From Naganishia liquefaciens (taxonomy: Eukaryota; Basidiomycota; Tremellomycetes; Filobasidiales; Filobasidiaceae): a DNA stretch of 64,000 bases. The position numbers were made by a program, and so were the translations under genes. Positions 1 through 10,692 of this stretch are shown piece by piece. The notes below the pieces were generated by a model. The model ran no database searches. It was not told where the DNA came from and saw nothing but the letters and a program-made list of their open reading frames with translations. The DNA is taken from contig BLZA01000017.1 of NCBI GenBank assembly GCA_013423385.1, positions 372,001-436,000 of the forward strand, in the 5' to 3' direction. Numbering within the stretch: position 1 is the stretch's first letter; each line of letters begins with the position of its first letter.

Positions 1-395
1 ATTTCCGGCGAATCAATCCTCGGTTCTCGGAGGAGGTAAGCAGCTCATTTCCGCGGCCTTCTGACCATTCGCTCAATACGACCATCCGGCTCTCTTAGAA
101 TTTCCCCAAGAACCTGCGTGCAGCTGAAGCCATCGCAGAAATCGCGAAACGCAAGGGATGTACCACGGGTCAACTCAGTCTTGCCTGGTTGCTGGCCCAG
201 GACCCGCTCGTCATTCCTATTCCCGGTACCAAGAAGATCAAGTACCTTGAAGAGAACGTCAAGGCCCTCGATGTTCATCTCTCGCAAGACGAATCGCTCG
301 AGATGCGCAAGGCTCTGGAGGGCGCAAACGCTCAAGGTTCGCGTTATCCCGAGACCATGTTGTCTACCTTGTTTGCGGATACTGCACCACTGTAG
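1..395 (+). CDS. Aldo/keto reductase, C-terminal part (5' end outside window)
   Basis: The last two exons of an NADP-dependent aldo/keto reductase. Exon 1-35 encodes ..PRFSEE, an intron with GTAAG donor and TTAG acceptor covers 36-98, and exon 99-395 runs to a TAG stop. The C-terminal part reads NFPKNL, then a helix ending in SLAWLLAQDP, then IPIPGTKK, the family's conserved loop that binds the 2'-phosphate of NADP, then YLEENVKAL and a tail typical of the AKR13-like fungal enzymes. These enzymes reduce aldehydes and ketones in the cytosol. The barrel with the catalytic Tyr/Lys/Asp/His lies before the window, so the substrate cannot be guessed. Confidence 0.9.
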
Positions 396-564
396 CGTGA
401 GGAGATGAAGCTCGGCCGTCTCTTTTTTTGAAGCTTAAAGGTTATTGAGAGGATGTCAAAATCAACATGTCAATAACAAATCATTCTGCTAGATAGCCAG
501 AAAAGAAAAAGGGAAGGTATATACGGGAAACGAAATACAATGCAGGTGTCCGTTTCCTTCGGTC

Positions 565-3500
565 CTACTTTCTGGCACGTGTCACCCTCTTGGGGATCCC
601 AGACACCTCTGCGGCTTCGGCAATGGTTGCAGTGGCAGCGCGAGTCTTGCGTACTGGTGCAACAGGTGCGGACGCCGGCGGCGGTGTGGCCCTGGCTTTG
701 CTAGATGCCGTTGGAGCAGTCAAGCGGGATCCCACTGCTGCCCTGGTAGCTCGTTTCGGCACCGGTGCGACCACCTCTTCCGTCTCCGTACTGCTCTGGA
801 GTATCCGCGATGTCGGAGCAGCCGTTGTACGGGCGCGAGTCTTGGGCTTTTCCGCCTCTAGATTCTCAACCTTTATGCTAGGCTGCGGCAATGCAGATCT
901 TGTGGCCAGCGGACGAGCACCCGCAGTTCGCGCAGCGGTCGGAGCACGCGTCGTTCGCGCAGCGGTCGGAGCACGCGTCGTTCTCCTGACTGGTTTGATG
1001 TCTTCTGGATCGGGCTCGGGAACCGATATATCGTCAAGCGGATCGGCGTCATTATCTTCTTCCTCCAAGGGATCTGAATCCGGAGCGGCGGACTTTGCGC
1101 GCGTACGAACAGTTGTGGTCCTCGTGACGGTTTTGGCAGCTGGCTTTACCGCCGGCTTCTCTTCGACTTCAGCCGTTGTCGCTCGAGTCCTGATAGGCCT
1201 TGCCGTAGTCCTTCTTACCGGCACGGACGCCTCCTCTGTAGAAGTACTGCTGGCGAGCTCCTGAGCCTGACGTGTTCGCGTGACCTTCTGGTTCACATTC
1301 GATGTCACAGGCTCCGGAGCGGGAGGAGCTCGAGCGCGCCTAAGACCAGTGCTGGCAACCGACGCGGTAGGTTTGCTGGTAGAACTCGCTCCCGCAGCTG
1401 GTTTTGCCCTGGTTCTGAGACCTGGAGCAGCCACGCGACTCGTCGTCCGCGCAGGAGCAGGAAGGCTTCCAGGCGGTGCTGCAGCCCTGTTTCGCGTCGG
1501 AAGTCTGGAAACAGACGGTCCGGCGGCAGACGAAGATTCGGATTCTTGCTCTGCGGCCGCCTCCTGCCTGGATGAAGCGAGCTCTGGGAATAGGTCGACT
1601 ATTCCCGCCATCTCTGGAGTGGCGACCTCAGGCTTGGCCGCAAACATCTCTCTCAGGCCAGCAAACCTAGGGGTTCCAGGTTGTGCCTTTGGAGTTCGCA
1701 TCATCTCCCGAAGTCCCTTCAGCATTGGTGTTGCGGGATTCTTCGACTCTTCTAAAGACACCGCTTTGTCGCCTTGCCGTAGCTCGATCTCGTCAGCGGA
1801 AGAATGACCTTTCGTCTGTTCCTCTTCCCGCTCCTCTTGATCCGCTTCATGAGGGAAATCTCCATCTTCGCCTTGAGAAACGCTGGCAGAATCGTCTTCC
1901 CCGTGAAGGTCGTTTTCGGTACTATTTCCCTCCGGTTCCTGCATGTCTGGTGCCGTTTCCCCCTCTACACTGGGCTTCTCCAGCTTGGGTATGAAGCGCG
2001 ACAATGGTGCAGCGGAGCTCATTCCACGTTGTTCAAACCCACTGCTCCGGGTGTTGGGCATATCATAAGTCGAAACACCAAAAGTAGCCCGTCGATCGAA
2101 CGGCTTGTCATCTGAAGCGTCTTCCTGTTTGAAGTGTGTGCTCTTCCTGCGTAAGTCCTTCAATTTGTTTTTCAGACCTTGCAGCGGCGTAGATACGACC
2201 TCGACCGCGGACGAATCGTTATCGGAGACAGACATAGCCGGATGTCGCGAAGTCTGCGGCGGCGTTTGAGGAAGTTTGTCTTCCGCTTTGACTTCTGGAT
2301 CCGGAGAGGTCTGATAGAACGCTTCCAGGTTGGCCAAGCTCCTGATAAAATGCCCATTCTTCACTCACCGATTGTTCCCTCATGTCTGCATCCTGATCCT
2401 CTCGCTTCGCCGTATCGCGCTCACTGATAGACATGCGCGCGAATGCGTTTTTCATCGGCGCAAGATCGCTCCTCGGAGTGCCACGAACGGCAGGTCCACC
2501 CAGACTAGAAAGCGACTTGCGGCCAAACATACCGCGCCTGTCAGTCTTGCGGTTGAGGGGTTGAGGCGTGTAATACTCTTCCGCCAAATTTCGGCGGACC
2601 TTTTTCACGCGAGAGAACTAAGATATATGGATTGCACGGGCAAATGCGTTGTACTTACAGCTCGAGAAGGAGATGCAGGTGTACTTGGCGGCACTTCTGC
2701 GACCAGCATTTCCCGCCCATCGTCCTCGGACACGGGTTCATTCTCCTTCTCATCCCCTTCTTCGTCCGATCCTACACTGATGACATCGACTTGCTGATGA
2801 TCCGCGTCGTAAGCTGGCGAAGTTTCGTCCAATCCTTCATTCTGGCTCTCATTCTCATTCTCTGCCTGGTCATCGGCCTCTTCATCACTAATTTCCTGAG
2901 ACACATCGAGGCTACGATCGACAAAGTCGTCATCCGTGTCCATCTCATGAGAAGAGAAAAGAGTCTGGCTTGCTGATGGGCTGGGAAACTGGGGTTACAG
3001 AAAATAAGCTTCAAGTGTCACCAAGTTGTATCGGGGACTTGCCTGCATGGCATCTGCTCCGTCCAAACCGTCGAAATACATCCCTTGCTGAGTTGTCTCA
3101 TTATCTGTATGACCAGCCGGGGTTGCGGGGGAGCTACCGGATCCTCCGGAATGGATGACGCCTTGCTCTTCGTCATCGGTCTCTCCCTCGGCGTCTTCGT
3201 CCTCTCCCTCTCCTTCGTCCTCCCCGGCATCGGTCTGATACATGGAAAGTGAAACTTGATTGTCTTCATTGTCATCGTGATCTTTCAAAGGCTCAGCGTA
3301 GTCCGTCGGCTCTTCCTCGTCCTCCTCGTCATCGAACGAAGCTTCATATTGCGTTCCACCTGGAGATGGCAAAGCCACTCGGGACGGAGTCATCTGTACT
3401 GACTGCTCTGCTTCGAGATTGGGCGAAGGCGTAGAGGGCGTCTCTCCATGAATAGCAGACTCGGTAATCGGGCTCATGGGCCGCGAAACTGGAAGCAACA

Positions 3501-5406
3501 TCGATGACCGGTCCATCCCACGCTGAGGTCTCATCGGCGTTCCGATCAGACCACTTCCTACGCCCATCGTACGTCGCATGTCACGCCTGCTCGCTTGCTC
3601 TTGCATGACTTTGTGGGCGCTGCGGAGCAGAAGCCTTCGTCGTAGAGACACCGGCCCATCCAGCGGTCGGATCGCGCGAGGAGTCTCAGGCATGGCCATA
3701 GAGGGTTCTTCTTCCTCGGGAGAGGTTGGTTCAGGCGTCCGTGCAAATGCTGATATAGGTGTCGCAGGCATTCTCTGATAAGGCGTCTCCCCTCCCATCG
3801 GCAACGGCACGTTTCGAGGAGTGACCGGGGTACTCGCCATAGCCAGAAGGTGCGGCGAGGGAGAGCGACTTTGTTCAGGCGAGGCCTGCTGGCGATTCGC
3901 CTCAATCTCGAACACGTCCTCCATTTCCACATCTTCAACTTCTTCCGCATTTATCTGTGCGCCATACAGTCCGGCGCCATAGGGAGTATCCCCACCGGCT
4001 GGCAGAGGAATTTCTCGAGGGGTCTTATACGTCTCTGCCGGATATGACTGCGGTGTAGGTGTTTGAGGCATTGCGAAGGAGCTCAATTGATCGAGGGATG
4101 GATAGATTGAAGGAGTCGATGTAGCTGCGGATGGCGGGCCCGAATGGTATGGCGTCTCTGCTGGCGGTGGAAGAGGGACAGAACTCGGTGTTTGGGGTGT
4201 TGGATCTTTCGTTCCGCTCCCGACCAGCGCAGCGGACATTTCCACAGGACGCTTCTCAGTCTGCGTTGCCTGAACAAACGTGAGCTTTAAGAGAGCCCAG
4301 GGAAGGTATATAACTGACCTTCTTCGTGCGGGGAGCAAGACTGGTTCGAGGTACTCGAGTAATTTTCTTCGCCGGCTGTGGTGTCGAAAACGCGGAAAGC
4401 TGCGAGCCCTTGTTCAACGGTCGGCTATTGTCTCCCGCCTCATCATCGCAGGCAACGACAGCCTGGATATCGAAAAGGTCAAGAACAGATCACTTCATGC
4501 TCAGCATATGGTAATGTATAGGTACATAGCACTTACTAGAGTTCCAGGCGCATCTGGAGTTTCCTCTGAATCCAGCTCGTCTCGATCTTCCAGATACACA
4601 TAATCCTCCTTCCGAGCCTTGCGTCCCGGTGTTCCGGATCTTGCATTATCGTTCAGCCCCTGCGTGGGTTCCACTTCGACGCCGATATCGACCAGCGCGG
4701 AACGGACTTCCTCTGACGCGTAGTCCTTGGGGAAGAGATGCATTCTGGTCGATGGCGCCTGTCGAAGTGGAGTTGATGCAATTCTCGTTGATGGTCGTCT
4801 TGCTGGAGAGGCAGAGCTGATCGGTCCCGGTGATGGGGGGATGATTGGCTGCACGATAGAAGGGCGGAATGCGGAACGAGGCTTGCTGGTAGGTGATAGC
4901 GTGCTCATCGACGTGAGATGTGATTCATCTTGTTCATCGTAGACGCTTGACGCATATTCAAAGCGGAATTTGCGGTCCATCACGTTGATGATATCGTCAT
5001 CTCGGAGATCATAATGCGTGCCGCCGGGAAGTAAGACTTTGTTCAGCTTCAGTCCGTGACTTGACAGGACATGCAGGGTCGCCTAGTATGTTTCAGTATG
5101 ATAGAAGACATCGCACTGGGCTTGCTGACTCACCTGTCCAGTCAACAGATCAATTGTAATCTTACAATGCTTCCTCGATATGTTATCCGCGTAGATCCTG
5201 ATATCGCAGCTCTCCTCCCGCCCAAATACGACTTGCAGAGCATCGATGTTGTATACCTGCTTGGATTTGCCTTCTCTCGCCGCCGAGGACTTGCCGCGGA
5301 AATGGTGAAGCCTGGCGTACACGACGGGCTGCGGGATGTCGGGGCTTGGTGACCTTTCTTGTAACATGCTTGCTTGCGGCGGCGTCTGATGTGGCACAGA
5401 CATCAT
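565..5406 (-). CDS. Large FHA-domain protein with Ki-67-like repeats
   Basis: A multi-exon gene of roughly 1,450 codons. The N-terminal 120 residues form an FHA phosphothreonine-binding domain (VFGREESCDIRI, NISRKHCKI, then SSHGLKLN in the next exon). A disordered acidic and Pro/Ser/Thr-rich middle follows, with four copies of a TPR-x-(V/I)-PLP-x-GGETPY motif. After it come three short repeats of the type TP-x-x-x-GLREMF (about 1,605-1,740), which resemble the KELFQTP core of Ki-67 repeats. The C-terminus is rich in Arg, Ala, Thr and Pro and ends RVTRARK. The start is the first ATG after an in-frame non-ATG stretch; a second ATG follows at once. Introns lie at 5083-5133, about 4,460-4,540, about 4,270-4,320, 2989-3042 (GC-AG), about 2,612-2,658 and about 2,315-2,372. 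FHA is certain; a chromosome-periphery role like Ki-67 is inference. Two adjacent genes are possible, since the GC-AG intron joins the halves. Confidence 0.75.
926..979. repeat. 27-base tandem duplication in coding sequence
   Basis: Two exact 27-base copies, starting at 926 and 953, encode a doubled TTRAPTAAR peptide on the minus strand within the Arg/Ala/Thr-rich tail of the FHA protein. The unit keeps the reading frame. It looks like a recent slippage duplication in a disordered region. Confidence 0.9.
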
Positions 5407-6145
5407 GAGTTGCTCATAGACGACTTGCAAGCCGACAGCCGACGGTCGAGACTGGTTGAGTGATCATCTATGCGGCCTTGTTTATCATGTGCCCAAGTCG
5501 GCTAAGGCGCGATCGAAGGACTGCGCTAGCGAGAGAGCATTAGGTAAGCCAATCCCCTGCCCTTTTCGGAAGCGAGACCGCGAGAAGTCGAGGGGCAAGA
5601 CGAGACGGGAGGACATCCTCGAGGATATCGCACGACCTCTATCTGCGATTCACCTCGGGTTTCTATCGTCGTGACAGCCGCCATCAACAGCCATAGGTGA
5701 GTCTCTCCTTCTTCCTCCGCCCCCTTCGTCGTAGCCGTCAGCGCCTTTGGCAAAAGCGTCGTATGGACAACCCTCATTGTCACACGCGCAAGGAAATGCG
5801 GATTTGGATTACTTTCTAGATCTGGCAGAAGGGGGGCTTCTACATGGATAACCCGGCTGAGGACCACATTCTCCGGGATCTGCAGACGTACTGATCTTAT
5901 AATTGCCTTTCTTTCCCCTGTATATCCGCTGTTTCGAAAGCCGCATTATCAATCTATCCCATCTTCTTCGCTTTCTTCTTCTCGTCCCCGCCGCCACCCT
6001 TCGTTCTTCGTCATATGCACTACCATCAGGAACGGGCATTCATCACCTAGTCTCGTTCTTTTTTGCGACCAGCAATTTTTTACTCTACACCTCGAAACTT
6101 GGTCATTCCTGGGCACAATATCACAGCTGACCGGCAGTGTGTACC
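5407..6145. promoter_or_regulatory. Divergent intergenic region (FHA gene / BRE1)
   Basis: A 739-base spacer between two divergently transcribed genes. I see no convincing gene. It holds a long T/C-rich stretch (about 5,890-6,080), typical of a fungal promoter or 5' leader, on the BRE1 side. Confidence 0.5.
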
Positions 6146-9100
6146 ATGGAATCAGGATCGACGTCTCCGCGCGGCCGCAAGCGCGACCGCCTAGGCAACG
6201 AAAAGGGCGGAACCACGCAGTCACCGACACCAGGATCTGCTCGCAGACGCCCAGCTGCGCTAGCCGATGATCCTGATAAGGAGCCTCGATTCGTCGGTGA
6301 TCCGGACTTTCTCGAGGTGAGTGACGGACAAGAAGAGGAAATCTGCGATTCTAGCAGGCGAGACCAAAAAAGCTCATTGCAATCCTCGTACCCTATCTTT
6401 ACGTCCAGGATTTCCGCAAGACGCAAATCTATCTGCAGCTTCTCGCATATCGTCGCGAAGCACAACGTGCTACATCTTTACTGGATCAGCAGACCGAGAA
6501 GCTGCAAGTTGTCGAGGGGAATGCGCACGCACTGGCGGGCATGTGGGCAGAAGTCGAGAAATGTGCACGGTACCAGGCATCAGAGCCAAATTCCGATGAC
6601 GCTCCAGTGTTGGATGAAATCAAGGAAGCAGGTGAGCACTGCCTTAGAGACGGACTTGAACCAGCGACTCACTCCCCGGTGTCTTCAGCAATCTACACGC
6701 CACATCTCGAAGCAGCTCTGGCTGGGCATTTCCATTCACTAAAATCAGTCATCGGAACAATACAACCGCCATCGACTGCAGCAACAGCTACGCTTCAAGC
6801 ACAACTGGCCGCTCTCCGTACAGCGCATACAGCTCTGAAGGCCGAATATGAGGATCTGCAAAAGAGGCACGACAGCGCCGTGGAAGCCAGCGAGAAATCA
6901 GCCCGATACTCTGACGAGTTGAAGCTCGAGCTTGCTCGCGCAGGCGGTCGTGTCGATCCCATCAAGGCAGAATCACCCGGGACCGTGCAGCTTCCTGCTT
7001 CACAACTGTCTGTCGGAAACGGAAATGAGTCACCCGCCCAACGGGACGATAAATCCGAGGTTAAGCAAGATCCTGGTGCAATGCAGGTTGATGGTGTGTC
7101 AGCGAACGGAACAGCGGAAGGCGTGGCGGGCAGGCCAACAACGAACGGTGCTTCTACGCCCCAGGAGGGACCTGCGGACGCGAAGTACCTTCTCGATCAC
7201 CAGTCGAGAGAAATAGCATCGCTTCGTGCCGAATGTCTCCAGCTGCGCAAAGATAAAGACGAAATTAGCGCATGGGTCATTGCCCCGACGGACGAGATTA
7301 TCGCTCAAACTCCGCTATACAAGGCATTAGTCGAAAAGTTTGCGGAGAATATGGTTGGATACAAGACCCGGAGCGTCAGGGGAGAAGAAGCGATAGAAGC
7401 TGCGAATGCAATGAGGGATGACATGGAACGCTTTAGGGAGAGCACTTTGGTATGTTGGAGAGAAGTCATGGCCTCAGTCGTCTCTGACAAATGCGTGTGT
7501 CTTGCCATTAGCATGAACATCGCCTGGCCCTCGAGAGCATACGGGCGCAGCTTCGAGGGAAAGAATCAGAAGTTGCGAGACTCCGGGGACAGAGAGACGT
7601 GTTGCGGGAAGAGAATGATATGCGAAAGGCGCAGCAAGCGGTCTCCAATAAAGCGTCACAGGAAATCGAAGAGTTTGTGCAGTTCCAAGAGGTTGGTGGA
7701 CCCCGATACTCTGCATCGTTATCTTGCTCATCAAGGCTTTGCATCGGAACAGGAGCGCGTCAAGATGCTGGTGGCCGAGGCAAAGCGGCTTCACGCTCAA
7801 TTAGCAGCGATCGGCGGAGAAAAAGATTACCTTGGCTTCCTGTTGCAGAGGGAAGGGTCGGATTTGGACTATGTGAGGTCGCTCGAGGAACAGCTTCGGT
7901 GAGTCTTGGCGTCATGCTTTTCTCTCGGTGGCTCACGTCGCAACCCCAGACAAGCCAAAGACAGCCGCAAACTTTTGGAAGAGCAGCTTGCGAATTTCAC
8001 AGCATCTTCGCCGGACCTCGAGTCATTGCGACAAGAATTGACAATAGCGCGAGAGGAAGCTGCGACAAGCAGACGCCGGTTGGAAGAGCGCGAGGCATTG
8101 TGCGTCACGGGGCCTGATGCCTCTCGCATACAAGACAGCGAAGCAACTGCAAAGCAGATTCAAAGCCTCAAGTTACAGGTAGAGCAAGCCAACACGGTCC
8201 GTCGTTCGCGCCTTGCACCTTTTCCGCCGCTAATATCAGCCTTGTCATAGGCTGTCAACTCGCTGTACCAGGAAATCGACCAGCTTACTCAAGCTTATGA
8301 AGGCATGCAGCGGATCGCCCAGACAAAGGTGTACAACTTGAAAGCTCTCGAGACACAGGTGGTAGACTTGAGTACGGTTGTGAGTAGTCTCGCGCAGGTC
8401 AACGAGCAATGCGTTGCTGAACCCGCAAATTTCGCAGAAAGCGAAAGCAGAACACAAGTTCTTTGCAGTATCACGTGAAAACCTCGGACTGAAAGAGCTG
8501 GAAGTGGCCCTGAAGAAGAGCATAGATCTGCAGCGCGCAGCCTTGGAAAAAGCAAGAGCGGTGGAAGATGGTCTACATGCACAGCTGGTATGTCTCTTGC
8601 GTTTGTAGCGGATCGAGTGTAGCTGATTGCACGTGACAGTCGAACCAGGAGAAAGAGCTGACGCTAATGCGAACGACGGTTTACAAGTATGAAGCCGAAC
8701 TGCAAAGTCTACAGACGGAGCTATCGAGAGCCAAAGCTGAAGTCAAGGCAGAAGAAGTTCGCATGACTACTGTAAGTCTGCTGCACACGCGCGCAACCTT
8801 GATGCTTGACCGTATCTAAAACCGAACCCCAAAGTATAAAGCGGATGCTGCCAAATACATGGACGCCGAAAGCAAAGCGTCTGCGCAATGCCACGAGCTC
8901 GAAGAGCAGATACTTCAACTAAGGGCAAAACTGAAAGAGGCGAAGAATCTGGCCAAGACGGTCGAGAGCAAGGCTCCTGCGACTGTATCAGACTCTGGCT
9001 TGAAGAGAGAGCGAGATCAATTGATGGTCCGTTGGCGCATCAAAGGCATTTGTGGCATCGCTAACCCCAACTCGCTTCACAGGGACTTCTCCGGTGTCCA

Positions 9101-9322
9101 GCATGCAGTATCAGATTCAAAAACAAGATCCTTCGCACGTGTTTGCACAGTGAGTATTCGGAGACCGCCTGTTTCGGACTGGACGTCTACTTAGCCGCGT
9201 CTTGCGATGCTTCTACAGCTTTTTGCGAGGAATGCATCCAGAGTCGTCTGGCCAATCGCAGCCGGAAATGCATCACTTGCATGACGCCATTTGGACAGGA
9301 CGACGTCAAGAATCTTTTCTAA
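6146..9322 (+). CDS. BRE1: E3 ubiquitin ligase BRE1 (histone H2B ubiquitination)
   Basis: BRE1 works with the E2 enzyme RAD6 to attach one ubiquitin to histone H2B during transcription. The start MESGSTSPRGRKRD has good context (ACCATGG). After the first intron comes DFRKTQIYLQLLAYRR, then several hundred residues of coiled coil. The last two exons hold a C-terminal RING finger: LLRCPACSIRFKNKIL, then TCLHSFCEECIQSRL, then RKCITCMTPFGQDDVKNLF and the stop. The Cys/His spacing and the ending GQDDVKNLF match the family. The coiled-coil region is broken by at least eight short introns, so exon ends there are approximate. The gene is divergent from the FHA gene and tail-to-tail with the ankyrin gene. 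Confidence 0.93.
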
Positions 9323-9596
9323 GCGATTTTCCGCCGTTGCCTGTCTCCCCCACCACTCATTACGGACCCTCTCCACAAAAGGCTATAATCGCCTCGACTG
9401 TCATAGACGTCCAGCAAATTTCAACATAGATTACACGGCTCGGCAAGAGAGCTTCTCATGACCACACCAGCAAGGGAGAATCGCGGCTCGACGTGAGCAA
9501 GCACCAATGTAGAAATATAAAAACAAAGCCCGTGTTGTACAAGATTACATGCATGAACCGTCAACACTGTATGACAGTGCCCGCGGGGCTCCCTCT

Positions 9597-10595
9597 CTAA
9601 TCTCTTCTCGAGCGCTTGCTATCCTGCTCCTCAGCGGCCTGTTCCTCCTGCACACCCTCCATGGCCGCCTGATCCCGATTCCGTCTCCACCCATCCATCA
9701 ACGCCTGCGACACGACCGCACGCAACCGTTCATCCGGATTATACCCTTGTGCCTCGGCGTCGCGCATGATTTCCCCCGTTTGCGAGATGAGGTCGTCGGC
9801 GATGCTCGAGGAGAGGGCTTCCGTTTGGTAGGCGGATGGCTGGGCGGTGCCCGCGGTGGCGGCGGAGTTGGTGGCGGCGAGGGCGGCGCTGATGGCTTCC
9901 GAAGTGAGGGGCTGGATGAGGGTTTGGAGATACATGGCGACGTCTGGGTTATCTTCAAAGAGGAATTCCGCCACCTCATCAAGAGACGCCGAAAATAAAA
10001 AAAAGAAGAAAGTAAGAATATCCTCAGCTCGATAGAGAAGCGACTGGAAACCACCCGGCATACCGTCTCGCCGTCGTTATTCCTGACATCGTATTTCGCA
10101 CCGCGCTCAATCATCCACTTGGCCACCTCGACGGATTCCACCGTGAAGAGCGGTGTCTCGCCGTCCGAGTCTGCGTGATTGATGTCGCCGCCTTTTGATA
10201 TCAGGTAGTCGAGGAGGTCGAGGTGGGCGTACGAGGCGGCTGCGTGCCTGGAAGGGAGGGGCAGAGGTCAGCGAGGGCTGAACCCGTGTGTCTTTGTGTG
10301 CGGAGAGGAAGCGGATCTTGGGAGACTTGCATTGGCGTGTAGGTATTGTCGTCTTCAGCGTTGGGGGACATGCCTGAAGCGACGGCAAGGCAGAGATAAG
10401 CTTCCTAGGGGATTCTCCGTATCAGCGATGACGCACCATGCACCTCGATCAGTTCCTAGTGGAAATATCGAAATTTCAAAAGTTCAGCCGACGGCGACAT
10501 GCTTCGGCCTCGAGACTTGCCTTGACGCGTTCGATATCGCCATCGCTTGCTGCGATCCAGATATTCTTGCCACTCGCGGCATTTGCATTGACCAT
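9597..10595 (-). CDS. Small ankyrin-repeat protein
   Basis: A small soluble protein starting MVNANAASGKNIWIAASDGD. Ankyrin repeats follow: DIERVKELIEVHG, then NTYTPMHAAASYAHLDLLDY, then GGDINHADSDGETPLF and VAKWMIERGAKYDVRNNDGE. A helical C-terminal region ends in EEQDSKRSRRD. The layout matches a conserved family of about 230-residue fungal ankyrin proteins; some resemblance to Yar1 is possible but unproven. Four introns are needed to keep the frame, and two of them (10248-10330 and 10456-10520) have GC-AG borders with GCAAGT donors. The ABC gene starts about 100 bases away in the opposite direction, so the two must share a very short promoter. Confidence 0.85.
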
Positions 10596-10692
10596 CTTTG
10601 GTGCGAAGGGATGGGATGAGATGGGATTGAGGTACTACCTTGAGACGGTCGAGGCCATAGATGCTTTCAACGACCCATATTGTACCAGATGA

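Noticed and set aside
590-1264. A 224-codon plus-strand open frame with Ala/Val/Gly-rich sequence
   Set aside because: It is antisense to the Arg/Ala/Thr-rich tail of the FHA gene; composition explains the lack of stops.
2995-2999. A stop codon ending the FHA gene at 2995, leaving two separate genes
   Set aside because: A GC-AG intron directly before it removes the stop in frame, and the following acidic exon continues the same composition; the two-gene view remains a minor possibility.
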